From Spongiibacter taiwanensis (GTDB lineage Bacteria > Pseudomonadota > Gammaproteobacteria > Pseudomonadales > Spongiibacteraceae), in contig NZ_CP098455.1 of the NCBI RefSeq assembly GCF_023702635.1, forward strand, positions 992,001 to 1,056,000: a stretch of DNA of 64,000 nt. Direction: 5' to 3'. The translations under genes and the position numbers were made by a program. This document shows, piece after piece, positions 9,013 through 18,661 of the stretch (position 1 is the first letter of the stretch; every line of letters begins with the position of its first letter). The notes under the pieces are model-generated. The model searched no databases, had not been told where the DNA came from, and saw only the letters and a list, made by a program, of their open reading frames with translations.

Positions 9013-10038
9013 AAAATCCAACATTCGCGTCAGCGGCTTCATGGCCGCCTCCGCCAGCGCGGGATCGACGAAAATCTCGTTGCCGCCGCGCTCCAACACC
9101 TCGGCAAGATTTTCCAGGGCGTTCATGGCCATCCACGGACAGTTAGCGCAGCTGCGGCAGGTCGCGCCACTGCCTGCTGTCGGCGCAATAATGAACTCCT
9201 TGTCCGGCACTAGCTGCTGCAGCTTATAGAAAATACCCTGATCAGTTGCAACGATCAGTTGCTTGTTGGGCAGATCCCGCGCGGCATGGATAATCTGGGT
9301 AGTCGAGCCAACCGCATCGGCCAGGGCCACCACACTGGCCGGTGACTCGGGGTGCACCAGCACGGCCGCGTCGGGGTAGACCTTTTTCAGATCCAGAATG
9401 CCCTGAGCTTTGAACTCCTCGTGGACGATACAGGCGCCGTCCCACAGCAGCACGTCGGCACCGGTTTCCCGGCGCACGTAATCGCCCAAGTGCTTATCCG
9501 GCGCCCACAAGATTTTTTCACCCTTGCTGTCGAGGTAGTCCACCACTTTCAAGGCAATACTGGAGGTCACGACCCAATCGGCACGGGCTTTTACAGCGGC
9601 CGAAGTATTGGCGTAAACCACCACAGTGCGGTCGGGGTGTTGGTCACACAAGGCGGAAAACTCATCGGCAGGACAACCGATATCCAATGAACAGGTTGCT
9701 TCCAGCGTCGGCATCATCACCCGCTTTTCGGGAGACAGAATCTTGGCGGTCTCACCCATAAACTTCACCCCGGCCACCACCAACTGCTCAGCGGGATGAT
9801 CGCGGCCAAATCGGGCCATTTCCAGGGAGTCAGACACACACCCGCCGGTTTCTTCGGCCAGGGCCTGGATTTCGGGGTCGGTGTAGTAATGCGCCACAAG
9901 CACGGCGTTCTTGGCCTTTAGCAGTGCTTTGATCCGCTCACGCAGACCCTCGCGCTGTTCAGCCGGCAGCTTGGGTTGCTCATGAATTTTCGCCAGGTGA
10001 TCGCGAACGATCTCTTGGGCTGATGCATGTTCCGCCAT
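8995..10038 (-). CDS. nadA: Quinolinate synthase A
   Basis: The protein has 347 residues, the same length as E. coli NadA. It condenses iminoaspartate with dihydroxyacetone phosphate to quinolinate in de novo NAD synthesis and uses a 4Fe-4S cluster. The three domain repeats are visible: [13 protein letters not shown] in the first, the [15 protein letters not shown] segment, and the C-terminal [14 protein letters not shown] segment, whose cysteines include the expected cluster ligands. It is preceded by the tRNA-Lys gene and its terminator, so it probably has its own promoter in the 84 bp between them. Confidence 0.97.
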   Translation of the reverse strand: MAEHASAQEIVRDHLAKIHEQPKLPAEQREGLRERIKALLKAKNAVLVAHYYTDPEIQALAEETGGCVSDSLEMARFGRDHPAEQLVVAGVKFMGETAKILSPEKRVMMPTLEATCSLDIGCPADEFSALCDQHPDRTVVVYANTSAAVKARADWVVTSSIALKVVDYLDSKGEKILWAPDKHLGDYVRRETGADVLLWDGACIVHEEFKAQGILDLKKVYPDAAVLVHPESPASVVALADAVGSTTQIIHAARDLPNKQLIVATDQGIFYKLQQLVPDKEFIIAPTAGSGATCRSCANCPWMAMNALENLAEVLERGGNEIFVDPALAEAAMKPLTRMLDFAAGQR

Positions 10039-10122
10039 AAGCGTTCTCTACCAATTGCGGACCGTTGGCCGAGCATTTTAGCAGACTTGTCTGCAATGCC
10101 CCCAATGCACAATCGGTCAGAC

Positions 10123-10150
10123 AAAAAAAAAGGATGCCGGGGGCATCCTT
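10123..10150 (-). terminator. Intrinsic terminator of tRNA-Lys
   Basis: A perfect 9-bp stem (AAGGATGCC at 10130-10138 with GGCATCCTT at 10142-10150, loop GGG) is followed on the minus strand by a run of eight or nine T. It lies 10 bases after the tRNA 3' end. It is one of only two textbook terminators in the window. Confidence 0.9.
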
Positions 10151-10160
10151 CTTAATTTCG

Positions 10161-10235
10161 TGGTGGGCCGTGATGGATTCGAACCATCGACCAATTGGTT
10201 AAAAGCCAACTGCTCTACCACTGAGCTAACGGCCC
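10161..10235 (-). tRNA. tRNA-Lys (anticodon TTT)
   Basis: The minus-strand gene is 75 nt with an encoded 3' CCA. The acceptor arm GGGCCGT pairs with ACGGCCC, and the discriminator is A. The anticodon loop is CTTTTAA, giving anticodon TTT, on the stem GTTGG/CCAAT. The T loop is GGTTCGAATCC. All arms pair normally. It has its own promoter and terminator and is therefore an independent transcription unit between nadA and queC. Confidence 0.97.
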
Positions 10236-10249
10236 CGAAAGAGGCGCCT

Positions 10250-10277
10250 ATCATACGGATTTAAAAACAAAAAACAA
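10250..10277 (-). promoter_or_regulatory. Promoter of tRNA-Lys with GC-rich discriminator
   Basis: On the minus strand TTGTTT (10272-10277) and TATGAT (10250-10255) are 16 bp apart. They are followed by the GC-rich stretch AGGCGCCTC just before the mature 5' end. A GC-rich discriminator is typical of stable-RNA promoters under stringent control; that regulation is inferred. Confidence 0.6.
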
Positions 10278-10413
10278 CACGTTGGCTGAAAAAAATTACG
10301 GTTTTTTGAAGGCGGATGAACGCGCCAAATGACACCAACCGAAACGCGCTCACCCTCCCCCGCAACACGGCCTGTGCGCCGGTCATCGCCGATAGACAAT
10401 GGTCAAGTGTCAT

Positions 10414-10426
10414 CCCCTGAGAGGGG
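10414..10426 (-). terminator. Short hairpin downstream of queC
   Basis: CCCCT (10414-10418) and AGGGG (10422-10426) form a 5-bp stem with a GAG loop about 50 bases after the queC stop. There is no U-tract, so termination here is doubtful. The rest of 10278-10475 shows no gene. Confidence 0.25.
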
Positions 10427-10475
10427 CGTCATACAGGAAGATCGGCCCCGCCACTGAATGGCAGGCCCGGCTGGC

Positions 10476-11150
10476 TCAGGCAATGTAGCGCGTGGGATCC
10501 GGGATTCCAGCCTCGTCGAAGCCCTGCTTGCGCAGCGCACAACTATCGCAATGACCACACGCCCTACCCTGCTCATCGGCGCTATAGCAGGATACCGTCT
10601 CGGCGTAGTTCACACCCAGTTGCGTGCCCCGACGGACAATATCGGTTTTGCTTAAATCGATTAGCGGGGTATGGATGGTCATGGCGTGCCCCTCCACGCC
10701 GGCCTTAGTCGCCACATTCGCCAGCCGTTCGAAGGCGGCAATAAAGTCGGGGCGACAGTCGGGGTAGCCCGAGTAATCCACCGCATTCACGCCGATGAAG
10801 ATATCGTCCGCCTGCAGGACCTCCGCCCAGCCCAGAGCAATGGATAAAAATACGGTATTGCGCGCCGGCACATAGGTCACCGGAATACCATCGCCGCCCG
10901 CCTCAGGGACCGGGATATTCAGGTCGGTCAGTGCCGAGCCACCGATACTGCTCAAATCCAGTGTAATCATCTTAAAGGCGGCCGCACCGTGCGCGTCAGC
11001 AACGCGACGTGCCGCTTTGAGTTCTGCCCGGTGGCGTTGACCGTAATCGAAGGCCAGTGTGTAACATTCAAAGCCCTGTTCTCGGGCGATTGCCAGAACC
11101 GTTGCGCTGTCCAACCCCCCAGAGACCAGTACCACGGCTTTTTTTGACAT
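10476..11150 (-). CDS. queC: 7-cyano-7-deazaguanine (preQ0) synthase
   Basis: This 224-residue enzyme converts 7-carboxy-7-deazaguanine to preQ0 in an ATP- and ammonia-dependent reaction, the step before QueF in queuosine synthesis. The PP-loop ATP motif is [10 protein letters not shown] at residues 9-18. The zinc ligands are Cys188, Cys198, Cys201 and Cys204 (the latter three in CGHCDSC). Length and motifs match the family. It follows queE by 9 nt, so QueE product passes directly to QueC from one transcript. No preQ1 riboswitch was recognised upstream. Confidence 0.97.
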   Translation of the reverse strand: MSKKAVVLVSGGLDSATVLAIAREQGFECYTLAFDYGQRHRAELKAARRVADAHGAAAFKMITLDLSSIGGSALTDLNIPVPEAGGDGIPVTYVPARNTVFLSIALGWAEVLQADDIFIGVNAVDYSGYPDCRPDFIAAFERLANVATKAGVEGHAMTIHTPLIDLSKTDIVRRGTQLGVNYAETVSCYSADEQGRACGHCDSCALRKQGFDEAGIPDPTRYIA

Positions 11151-11159
11151 AAATACTCC

Positions 11160-11813
11160 TCAGTGCCCCGCCGCATCCTGCCACAGCAGCTTGTGGAGCT
11201 GCAGCTGGAAGCGCACCGGCAAATTGTCCTCAACAATCCAGTCAGCCAGCGCGGTTGCATCCAATTGACCGAAGCTCGGGGAAAACAGCACCTCCCCCAC
11301 TTGCTGGGACAAGCCCCGGCTCTCGACCTCAAAGCGCGCCCAGTCGTAATCGCGCCGATCACACAGCACAAACTTCAACTGGTCGTTGCGGCCAAGCAAG
11401 GCCAGATTGTCCATCAGGTTGCGATGCTGCTCGCCCGACCCCGGGGTCTTCAAGTCCATGACCTTGGAAACCCGATCATCGACACCGGCGAGGGAAACGG
11501 CCCCACTGGTTTCCAGTGATACTTCATATCCGGCATCGCAAAGCTGGCTGAGCAGCTCAAGGCAGGTGGGCTGCGCCAGCGGTTCGCCGCCAGTCACGCA
11601 TACGTAGCGGGGCCGATAACTTGCGACGGTTGTCAAAATATCCGCAATAGATTGACGCTCACCACCATGGAAAGCGTATTCGGTATCACAGTACTGGCAA
11701 CGCAAGGGGCACCCTGTGAGCCGCACAAAGACGGTGGGCAAACCCAAAGTGCGAGACTCCCCCTGAAGGGAGTAGAAGATTTCGGTGATACGAAGGGAGT
11801 GACTATCAGCCAT
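11160..11813 (-). CDS. queE: 7-carboxy-7-deazaguanine synthase
   Basis: A radical SAM enzyme that rearranges 6-carboxy-tetrahydropterin to 7-carboxy-7-deazaguanine. The cluster motif CxxxCxxC is present as Cys35, Cys39 and Cys42 (CPLRCQYC), and the SAM-contacting GGEPL segment follows near residue 80. I place the start at ATG 11813, giving 217 residues beginning MADSHSLRITEIF. An upstream in-frame TTG at 11843 would add ten residues that do not look like the family. The ribosome binding site is weak. It lies between ybgF (61 nt away) and queC and could be cotranscribed with the tol-pal genes. Confidence 0.94.
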   Translation of the reverse strand: MADSHSLRITEIFYSLQGESRTLGLPTVFVRLTGCPLRCQYCDTEYAFHGGERQSIADILTTVASYRPRYVCVTGGEPLAQPTCLELLSQLCDAGYEVSLETSGAVSLAGVDDRVSKVMDLKTPGSGEQHRNLMDNLALLGRNDQLKFVLCDRRDYDWARFEVESRGLSQQVGEVLFSPSFGQLDATALADWIVEDNLPVRFQLQLHKLLWQDAAGH

Positions 11814-11873
11814 GCATATTGTCCAAACAGCGACAGAACCCAATTCTGCCGCGCTGAAAAACCTGCAAGCTTA

Positions 11874-12764
11874 TCAGAAATTCTTGCGGAGGAATTCCCG
11901 GGACTTCTGCACTGCTGAATTGCCAGTGTTGCTGTAGCGGTCAATGACGTGGGTCAGCATCTCTTTGGCCTTCTGCTTCTGACCATTGAGATAGTAAACC
12001 GTCGCCAGTTTGTACATGGCCGCGGGCACCTTGCCATTGTCTGGGTAATCGGCCAGCAATTTTTGGAAGGCTTCTGTCGAGGCTGACAGGTTTTGGGGCT
12101 TCACTGCGATGTGCAGTTCGCCCAACCAGTACCAGGCGTTGGGAGTGTAGCGATCATCCGGGTACCGCTCGACATAGTCATTAAAGGCGACGATCGCCTC
12201 GGCAAATTGCCGGCTGCGAACCAACCCGTACGCTTTGGCGTAGTCGCTGGAGGGGTTACCTGTGCTAACCGAGGGCTGTGCAGCCGCAGCTGCTGACATG
12301 TTGCCCGTGGTTGCCGACGGGAGCCCTGCGGCAGAGGCGCCACTGCCCCCACTTGCCCCATCACCAACCTGTGCCCCATTCAATTGGGCACCACCGGTGG
12401 CACTTACCCCTGCACTTGCGCCGACAGCACCGCTGCCGCCATCAAGCATTGTATCTTCGGACTCATCCGCCGGCATCGCTACCGGGGATGCGCCACTGAT
12501 GCGCCGATCGAGATCAATATAACGATCAAGACTTTGCTGTTTGAGCTGGCGGAGCTGATGCCCCTGCTCTTCCACCAGACCTCGCAACTGCATCATCTCC
12601 TGACGCAATTGCTGAAGCTGCTGGTAAAGCTCCCCCTGCATGGTGGGTTGATTATCCGCCGGGCGATTCGCACTGGCACCAATATCAACTACCGGCGCCT
12701 GGGCACTCGCCAGACTGGACCACAGAACGACACCTACTACGAGGGGAGCTTTCCTGAACTGCAT
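11874..12764 (-). CDS. cpoB: Cell division coordinator CpoB / Tol-Pal system protein YbgF
   Basis: A 296-residue periplasmic protein with an N-terminal signal peptide ending near SLASAQA. A glutamine-rich coiled coil (about 35-90) mediates trimerisation in the family. A long low-complexity Gly/Ala/Ser linker (about 100-165) and TPR repeats (about 170-290) follow. CpoB couples Tol-Pal constriction to peptidoglycan synthesis by PBP1B. The linker is longer than that of E. coli CpoB (about 260 residues in total). It ends the tol-pal cluster, 19 nt after pal. Confidence 0.93.
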   Translation of the reverse strand: MQFRKAPLVVGVVLWSSLASAQAPVVDIGASANRPADNQPTMQGELYQQLQQLRQEMMQLRGLVEEQGHQLRQLKQQSLDRYIDLDRRISGASPVAMPADESEDTMLDGGSGAVGASAGVSATGGAQLNGAQVGDGASGGSGASAAGLPSATTGNMSAAAAAQPSVSTGNPSSDYAKAYGLVRSRQFAEAIVAFNDYVERYPDDRYTPNAWYWLGELHIAVKPQNLSASTEAFQKLLADYPDNGKVPAAMYKLATVYYLNGQKQKAKEMLTHVIDRYSNTGNSAVQKSREFLRKNF

Positions 12765-12783
12765 CAGACCGCCTTCAAATCAC

Positions 12784-13272
12784 TTATTTCAGTTCAACAC
12801 GACGGTTCTTAGCGTAAGAGCTATCGGACTGACCGAAAGCTGCAGGACGCTCTTCACCGTAACTTACCGTTTCGATACGGTAACGGGGAATGCCGTTAAT
12901 TGCCATGTAATCAGCAACGGCATTGGCACGACGCTCACCCAGCGCAATATTGTACTCACGGGTGCCGCGCTCGTCAGCATGACCTTCCAGGCGAATCGGG
13001 CCAGTGGTTTTCTTCAGACGAGCAATCTGCGCATCCAGGTCGCCGCGGGTTTTGGCGTCCAGAGTGGCTTGGTCAAAGTCGAAGTAAAAGACAGTGGCCA
13101 GGCTAGCCGGATCAACTTCGGTCTGGTAGCTGGAGCTGGTGTCTTTTTTGTCGACGTAGGTGCTCATGCCGTCGCCGGCTTGGCCGCTGCTGTCAGAATC
13201 GGTGGACGCACAACCAGCCAGCAGAGCGCTCAGTAAAGCGACACCGAAAAACATTTTACCTTGGTAGTTCAT
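12784..13272 (-). CDS. pal: Peptidoglycan-associated lipoprotein Pal
   Basis: A 162-residue outer-membrane lipoprotein with lipobox LLAGC (Cys21). A C-terminal OmpA-like domain binds peptidoglycan: FYFDFDQATLD near residue 62 and LEGHADERGTREYNIALGERRA near 95-116 carry the diaminopimelate-binding Asp and Arg positions. Pal anchors the outer membrane to the wall and is recruited to the septum by TolB and TolA. It lies 89 nt after tolB and 19 nt before cpoB. Confidence 0.97.
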   Translation of the reverse strand: MNYQGKMFFGVALLSALLAGCASTDSDSSGQAGDGMSTYVDKKDTSSSYQTEVDPASLATVFYFDFDQATLDAKTRGDLDAQIARLKKTTGPIRLEGHADERGTREYNIALGERRANAVADYMAINGIPRYRIETVSYGEERPAAFGQSDSSYAKNRRVELK

Positions 13273-13361
13273 AGCATTTTTCCCATCACATTTTGATTAA
13301 ACAAACCGGGTAGCAATGCGATCAGCATGCCTCCACGGACATTCCATTTCCGGCTACATCA

Positions 13362-14654
13362 TTAATGCAGAAAAGGCGACCAAGCCGGTTCACGCACATC
13401 TCCGAATCGGGATGGCAAACGGTACTTCACGTTACCATCCACCGATACTGCTGCGAGAACACCGTTGCCGTTATGCTTTGTGGCGTACAATAGCATACTG
13501 GCATTCGGTGCCACGCTCGGCGACTCATCCAATGCGGTTGAGGTCAGGATTTCAACCCGGTTACGTTTGAAATCCTGCACCGCAATGTGAAAGTCACCGC
13601 GTCTTCTATGTACCATAACCAAGCCCAAATCGTCCGGCAAAACCCGGGCGCGGGCATTGTAATCACCGTCAAACGTGACCCGTTCGACATAACCTGTTGC
13701 CAATTCCACCTTGTAAATCTGAGGTTTACCGCCCCGATCCGAGGTGAAGTAAAGTGTTTTGCCATCGGGGCCCCAAGCGGGCTCGGTATCGATGGCAAAA
13801 TGGTTGGTCACCTTTTGCAGCTCCTGGGTGGCCAAATCCATAATATAAACGTCAGGGCTTCCATCCTTGGATAACACCATCGCCATCTTGCTGCCATCCG
13901 GCGAAAAGGCCGGCGAGCTATTCAATCCTTTGAAATTAGTAATCTGGCGACGCGCACCGGTCCCGAGATCCTGGATATAGATCGCGGGACGGGAGGTCTC
14001 GAAAGATACGTAAGCAATTTTCTTGCCGTCTGGTGCCCAGGTAGGGGCCATGATGGGTTGCCGACTATCAAACAGCACCTTTTCGTTGGCACCATCAATA
14101 TCACTTTTCAACAGCCGGTAGCGGACGCGGTTATCACCTTCTCTGACGGCGGAAATGTAGAGCAGCTGTGTACGAAATGCACCACGGATATTTGTGAGTT
14201 TTTCATAAATCAGGTCGCTAATGGTATGGGCGAGATAGCGCAGGTCGTTGCGACTACCCGTTTCGGTTCCTGCGAGAATTAGCCGCTGACTATTCACGTC
14301 CAGCAACTCGAACTGGGCGATCACGTTATCCCCTCCGGCTGACTTCAACGTGCCTACCGTCACGTAATCCACCCCAAGACTTTTCCAGTCTTTAAAGAAA
14401 ACCTCGGCTGAGGCAGTCGGGCGGCTCAGCATGTCGTTGCGGCTCAGCGGCTCGAACAAGCCACTGCGGTGCAAGTCACTCTCGACCACCGCGGCAATAT
14501 CCTCAGAGACCGACAAACCGGGATCCCAACCGAAGGGGACAATAGCGATGGGCAGCGGATCATCATTTCCCTTGTTGATTTCGATAACCAGCTCAGCCCG
14601 GGCAAAGCCTGCCAGGCTCAGTGCAATGATCAATGACAAGATTCTTACTAGCAT
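13362..14654 (-). CDS. tolB: Tol-Pal system beta-propeller protein TolB
   Basis: A 430-residue periplasmic protein with a signal peptide cleaved after GFARA (about residue 20). An N-terminal alpha/beta domain precedes a six-bladed propeller of WD40-like repeats with recurring W(A/G)PDGK and FSPDGSKMA motifs. TolB binds Pal and, through its N-terminus, TolA. Its ATG overlaps the tolA stop by one base (TAATG), consistent with translational coupling. Length matches E. coli TolB (430). Confidence 0.97.
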   Translation of the reverse strand: MLVRILSLIIALSLAGFARAELVIEINKGNDDPLPIAIVPFGWDPGLSVSEDIAAVVESDLHRSGLFEPLSRNDMLSRPTASAEVFFKDWKSLGVDYVTVGTLKSAGGDNVIAQFELLDVNSQRLILAGTETGSRNDLRYLAHTISDLIYEKLTNIRGAFRTQLLYISAVREGDNRVRYRLLKSDIDGANEKVLFDSRQPIMAPTWAPDGKKIAYVSFETSRPAIYIQDLGTGARRQITNFKGLNSSPAFSPDGSKMAMVLSKDGSPDVYIMDLATQELQKVTNHFAIDTEPAWGPDGKTLYFTSDRGGKPQIYKVELATGYVERVTFDGDYNARARVLPDDLGLVMVHRRRGDFHIAVQDFKRNRVEILTSTALDESPSVAPNASMLLYATKHNGNGVLAAVSVDGNVKYRLPSRFGDVREPAWSPFLH

Positions 14655-15412
14655 TATCGCCTCAATTCGGTTGGAGCAAATTTAAATCGGAAACTGCGGA
14701 AGTTCTTCTCGTAGGTGCGAATATCTTCCGTGGCCAGGTCACCCAGTTCGTCAATTTTTCCCAGTTTGGCAATGGCCGAAATCACCGACTGGTCAAAGGC
14801 GGCATTACCACTACTCGTTACAATGTACTGATTAACAATATCCCCGGTGGGAATGGTATTAATCTGCACCACCGCCACCATGCCATTGCGCGCTGTTGGC
14901 GGCGGCGTCCAGTTTTGCTCAACCAACGCCTGAATCAGGTCGGCATAGGTCGAGGTCTGCTCAGCGTCATCGACAATATCCTCTTCCGCCGCCAGTGCAT
15001 CGGCCAGCTCGCGCTCCTGTTGCCGGCGGATCTGCTCCTCCAGCTCGCGCTGCTTGCGCTCCTGCTCCTTCCTTTCCTGTTCCTGCTTCTTCTTAAGCTC
15101 CTCCGGTGTCGGCCCTTTTGGCTTGGGCTTAGGCTCCGGTTTGGGCTTGGGCTTCGGTGCTGGCTTGGGCTCCGGCTTGGGTTCCGGTTTAGGCTTGATC
15201 ACCGGTTTTGGCTTTTGCGCGGGCGGCGCCGGTTTGGACGCAGCCTTGGCTTTGGGCTTTTCCAGCACCAGTTTTGCCTGAATCACCTTTGGCTTTGGCT
15301 TGATCTGCAGCGGCTCACTACTGCCCGGCATACCCACCAGCAAAAACAAAATCACCAGAGTATGAAGGACTAATGTGACCGCAAAAGGAACGAGCTTGAA
15401 TTCCGACGACAT
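14654..15412 (-). CDS. tolA: TolA, inner-membrane energy-transducing protein of Tol-Pal
   Basis: A 252-residue protein with one N-terminal transmembrane helix (about 9-31). A spanning region and a C-terminal globular domain of about 100 residues follow; that domain contacts TolB and Pal in the family. Two things are unusual. The protein is much shorter than E. coli TolA (421). The first part of its spanning region (about 37-105) is a Pro-Lys-rich repeat of the KPEPKPEPK type, recalling TonB, followed by only a short Lys/Glu/Gln/Arg helical stretch (about 107-145). Position between tolR and tolB makes the identity firm. Confidence 0.92.
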   Translation of the reverse strand: MSSEFKLVPFAVTLVLHTLVILFLLVGMPGSSEPLQIKPKPKVIQAKLVLEKPKAKAASKPAPPAQKPKPVIKPKPEPKPEPKPAPKPKPKPEPKPKPKGPTPEELKKKQEQERKEQERKQRELEEQIRRQQERELADALAAEEDIVDDAEQTSTYADLIQALVEQNWTPPPTARNGMVAVVQINTIPTGDIVNQYIVTSSGNAAFDQSVISAIAKLGKIDELGDLATEDIRTYEKNFRSFRFKFAPTELRR

Positions 15413-15416
15413 GTCG

Positions 15417-15851
15417 CTATTTCCCGCTGCCCGGCTCCTCAGTGATCAGGCCAATGGATTCTGCGCCTGCCCCCTGAAGAACAGCCATCGCTGCAACCAC
15501 ACTGCCATAATTCACCGCATTGTCCCCTTTCACCATCACCGGTGTTTTGGGCTTGTTGCGCAGAATTTTCTCCATTCGCTCACCAATGGAAGCCAGTTCC
15601 ACCGGCTCGCCCTGCTTGTCCGGATCACCTAGTGTGACATAGTACTGACCCGCCTTGTCGACGGAAACCACAATCGGCTCGTCATCGTTTTCCGGCACCG
15701 GCTCGGTGGACGCCTTGGGCAAATCTACCTGTACCCCCTGAACCAACAACGGCGCCGTCACCATAAAGACGATCAGCAATACCAGCATCACGTCGATGTA
15801 AGGCACGACGTTGATGTCCGACATGGGCTTGCGTTTATTTCGCCGAGACAT
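15417..15851 (-). CDS. tolR: TolR, proton channel subunit of Tol-Pal
   Basis: A 144-residue ExbD/TolR family protein. A single transmembrane helix (about 18-38) contains the essential proton-carrying aspartate, here Asp20 in VPYIDVMLVLL, followed by a periplasmic domain. With TolQ it forms the motor that energises TolA. It sits 4 nt upstream of tolA and 12 nt downstream of tolQ in the same operon. Confidence 0.97.
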   Translation of the reverse strand: MSRRNKRKPMSDINVVPYIDVMLVLLIVFMVTAPLLVQGVQVDLPKASTEPVPENDDEPIVVSVDKAGQYYVTLGDPDKQGEPVELASIGERMEKILRNKPKTPVMVKGDNAVNYGSVVAAMAVLQGAGAESIGLITEEPGSGK

Positions 15852-15863
15852 TCCTATTGCTCC

Positions 15864-16538
15864 TCAGCGAGAGTGAACCTGACGGTGGAGAATGCTGGAA
15901 AACTCCTCCATGAAGGTTTCGTACTTGCCGGCGTAGCTGTCGACCTTCGACGAGAAGCGGTTAAAGCTCACCACTGCCGGAATCGCGGCGATCAGGCCCA
16001 TCGCGGTGGCCACCAGGGCTTCTGAAATGCCGGGCGCTACCGTCGCCAGCGTTGCCTGCTGTACCTGACCCAGGCCATGGAAGGACCCCATAATCCCCCA
16101 CACAGTGCCGAGCAAGCCGATATAGGGGCTGGTTGAGCCGACGGTCGCCAGAAACGGCAGGCTGTGCTCCATGTCCTCTTCTTCCCGAGACAGGGCCACA
16201 CGCATTGCCCGCTGGCAACCTTCCATCATGGCGTCGTTATCAATGCGCTTTTTGGCCAGACGGGTAAATTCCTTAAAGCCCGCCCGAAAAACCGACTCCA
16301 TGCCCATGGCCGACTGGGCAGTATCGCTACCTTCGTTGTACATGGTGTTGAGATCGACACCGGACCAGAACCGGGATTCGAAACGGCGCATTTCCCGGTC
16401 GGCCAGATTGAAATACATCACCCGCTGGGCGATGAGGTACCAGGATACGACAGACGCCAGCAGCAGTATCAGCATGATTGCTTGTACAAACAGGCTGGCC
16501 TGGCTTACCAATTGCCATATGGAAAGCTCATGTCCCAC
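15864..16538 (-). CDS. tolQ: TolQ, proton channel subunit of Tol-Pal
   Basis: A 224-residue MotA/TolQ/ExbB family protein with three transmembrane segments. One is N-terminal (about 16-38) and two are central to C-terminal (about 130-160 and 165-195). The conserved LGLLGTVWGIMGSF and PGISEALVATAMGLIAAIPAV stretches line the channel. It forms a pentamer around TolR. It follows ybgC by 3 nt. Confidence 0.97.
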   Translation of the reverse strand: MGHELSIWQLVSQASLFVQAIMLILLLASVVSWYLIAQRVMYFNLADREMRRFESRFWSGVDLNTMYNEGSDTAQSAMGMESVFRAGFKEFTRLAKKRIDNDAMMEGCQRAMRVALSREEEDMEHSLPFLATVGSTSPYIGLLGTVWGIMGSFHGLGQVQQATLATVAPGISEALVATAMGLIAAIPAVVSFNRFSSKVDSYAGKYETFMEEFSSILHRQVHSR

Positions 16539-16541
16539 GTT

Positions 16542-16955
16542 TTAACTCTCCTTTTCAGATAAACCCGCTAACGCGGAAATCAATGTCGCCGGGATGCGCT
16601 TCGGCTTATGCGTAGAGCGATCCACACAGGCAATTTGCACCGAGGCGGAAAACAGTTCTCTATCGCGGAAAAAAACTCGCTGTTCAAATTCCATGCTGAC
16701 TCTGGCCAGTGCCGATACTCTGGCTGTGACCATCAATTCTTCACCCAGTTTAGCCGCATGTGAATATTTAACATTCATTGCGGAAACGACAAACATTAGC
16801 TCATCGTCAAACAGTGCCGCTTTATCGAAGCCCTTGGCCCGCAAAAACTCCGTTCTCGCACGCTCGATGAATTTCAGGTAGTTGGCGTGATAAACAATAC
16901 CGCCCGCATCGGTGTCTTCTATATATACCCGCACCGGAATGGAAAAATCACTCAA
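16542..16955 (-). CDS. ybgC: Tol-Pal-associated acyl-CoA thioesterase YbgC
   Basis: A 137-residue hotdog-fold thioesterase of the 4-hydroxybenzoyl-CoA thioesterase type. The active-site region reads [15 protein letters not shown] with the catalytic Asp at about residue 16. Family members hydrolyse short- or medium-chain acyl-CoA and interact with acyl carrier protein. It is the first gene of the tol-pal cluster as in most gammaproteobacteria. Its start overlaps the ruvB stop by 4 nt (ATGA), tying it to the ruv operon. Confidence 0.95.
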   Translation of the reverse strand: MSDFSIPVRVYIEDTDAGGIVYHANYLKFIERARTEFLRAKGFDKAALFDDELMFVVSAMNVKYSHAAKLGEELMVTARVSALARVSMEFEQRVFFRDRELFSASVQIACVDRSTHKPKRIPATLISALAGLSEKES

Positions 16956-18013
16956 AACAGCTGCCCTGTGTCGCTACCATCACCCGCACCTGCCGCGCCT
17001 TGCTCCGAGTTCGCACCCGGCAGACCAAAGTGACGGTAGGCATTTGCCGTTACCACCCGGCCCCGGGGTGTGCGCATAATAAACCCCTGCTGAATCAAAT
17101 AGGGCTCCAACACGTCCTCTATGGTGCCGCGCTCCTCACTGATCGCCGCCGCTAAACTGTCGATACCCACGGGGCCGCCATCAAACTTCTCAATCATCGC
17201 CAACAGCAGGCGGCGATCCAGATGATCAAAGCCACTGTTGTCCACGTTCAGCATATTTAGCGCCTTGTCAGCCACCTCAGCGGTGACCCGGCCATCTGCC
17301 TTCACCTCGGCATAGTCGCGCACTCGCCGCAGCAGGCGGTTGGCGATCCGCGGAGTACCCCGGGAGCGGCAGGCAATTTCCTTCGCGCCCGCACCGTCAA
17401 TTTCGATACCGAGGATCGCGGCCGAACGGCTGACGATAGTGGCAAGATCAGCAACCCCATAAAACTCCAGCCGTTGCACGATGCCAAAACGATCGCGCAA
17501 TGGCGAGGTGAGCAGACCGGCTCTGGTGGTCGCTCCCACCAATGTAAATGGTGGCAGGTCCAGCTTGATTGAACGCGCAGCGGGCCCTTCGCCGATCATG
17601 ATATCCAGCTGATAGTCTTCCATTGCCGGATACAAAATCTCTTCAATGTGGGGGCTAAGGCGATGGATTTCATCGATGAATAACACATCACCCGCATCAA
17701 GATTGGTCATCAACGCCGCCAGGTCACCCGCCTTTTCCAACACCGGACCCGAGGTGGTTTTGAGAGATACCTGCATTTCATTGGCGAGGATATTGGCCAG
17801 GGTGGTCTTTCCCAGCCCCGGCGGTCCAAAAATCAAGGTATGATCCAAAGGCTCGCCCCGCCCCTGGGCAGCGCGCACAAAAATCTCCATCTGCTCACGC
17901 ACCGCGGGCTGACCAATATAGTCACCTAGCGCCTTCGGACGTATCGCCCGGTCAAAACGCGCCTCTGTGGTATCAGTGGCATCGGCAGCCACCAGTCGAT
18001 CGACTTCTATCAT
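16952..18013 (-). CDS. ruvB: Holliday junction branch migration helicase RuvB
   Basis: A 353-residue AAA+ ATPase that drives branch migration at Holliday junctions with RuvA. Walker A is GPPGLGKTT (63-71) and Walker B is LFIDEIHRL (111-119). The arginine-finger region and a C-terminal winged helix (HFGL near the end) are present. The Ser/Gly/Asp tail after residue 335 is variable. It follows ruvA by 12 nt. Confidence 0.98.
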   Translation of the reverse strand: MIEVDRLVAADATDTTEARFDRAIRPKALGDYIGQPAVREQMEIFVRAAQGRGEPLDHTLIFGPPGLGKTTLANILANEMQVSLKTTSGPVLEKAGDLAALMTNLDAGDVLFIDEIHRLSPHIEEILYPAMEDYQLDIMIGEGPAARSIKLDLPPFTLVGATTRAGLLTSPLRDRFGIVQRLEFYGVADLATIVSRSAAILGIEIDGAGAKEIACRSRGTPRIANRLLRRVRDYAEVKADGRVTAEVADKALNMLNVDNSGFDHLDRRLLLAMIEKFDGGPVGIDSLAAAISEERGTIEDVLEPYLIQQGFIMRTPRGRVVTANAYRHFGLPGANSEQGAAGAGDGSDTGQLF

Positions 18014-18025
18014 TAGCTCGCCCGG

Positions 18026-18628
18026 TTAACGGATCATACTCTTGAGCGCAGCGCGGATAAGCTCCTCGCTGCTCTTGCCCTCAACCTCCAGGGCATTAAT
18101 CGCTTTACTCGCTTCCTGAGGCTTGTATCCCAGGGCCACGAGCGCGGCCTCAGCCTCGGCAATTTCGTGGTTTTGGCCTCGGGGCGCAGGTGTCGCGGCA
18201 ACGGCGGCTCCCGCTGCAGGCACCCAGTCCTTGAAGCGGTCGCGCATTTCGACTACCAAGCGCTCCGCCGTTTTCTTCCCCACCCCCGGCAGTTTGACCA
18301 GGGCGGCGGTATCGCCATGTTGCACACAGCGAACAAATTCATCACTGTCGATGCCCGACATCACGGTCAGCGCCAGTTTGGGGCCAACACCATTAACCTT
18401 TATCAAATCCCTGAACAACGCACGAGATGCCGTGTCGGCAAAGCCAAACAATAGCTGGGCATCTTCCCGAACAATAAACTGGGTGTAAAGACTCACCTCC
18501 TGTCCCAGCGGGGGCAGGCTGTAAAGCGTGGTCATCGGCACCAGCACTTCGTAGCCCACACCATTCACGTCGATGAGGATTTCGGGCGCCTGTTTCTCCA
18601 ACAACACGCCACGCAATCTACCTATCAT
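18026..18628 (-). CDS. ruvA: Holliday junction DNA helicase subunit RuvA
   Basis: A 200-residue protein with the RuvA architecture: an OB-fold N-terminal domain (1-64) beginning MIGRLRGVL, tandem helix-hairpin-helix motifs ([11 protein letters not shown] and [13 protein letters not shown]) that bind junction DNA, an acidic/Ala-rich linker, and a C-terminal domain (about 152-200) that contacts RuvB. It is 33 nt after ruvC. Confidence 0.98.
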   Translation of the reverse strand: MIGRLRGVLLEKQAPEILIDVNGVGYEVLVPMTTLYSLPPLGQEVSLYTQFIVREDAQLLFGFADTASRALFRDLIKVNGVGPKLALTVMSGIDSDEFVRCVQHGDTAALVKLPGVGKKTAERLVVEMRDRFKDWVPAAGAAVAATPAPRGQNHEIAEAEAALVALGYKPQEASKAINALEVEGKSSEELIRAALKSMIR

Positions 18629-18661
18629 CCCAGTTCCTTTTATCCAGTTACGGTTATCAAA

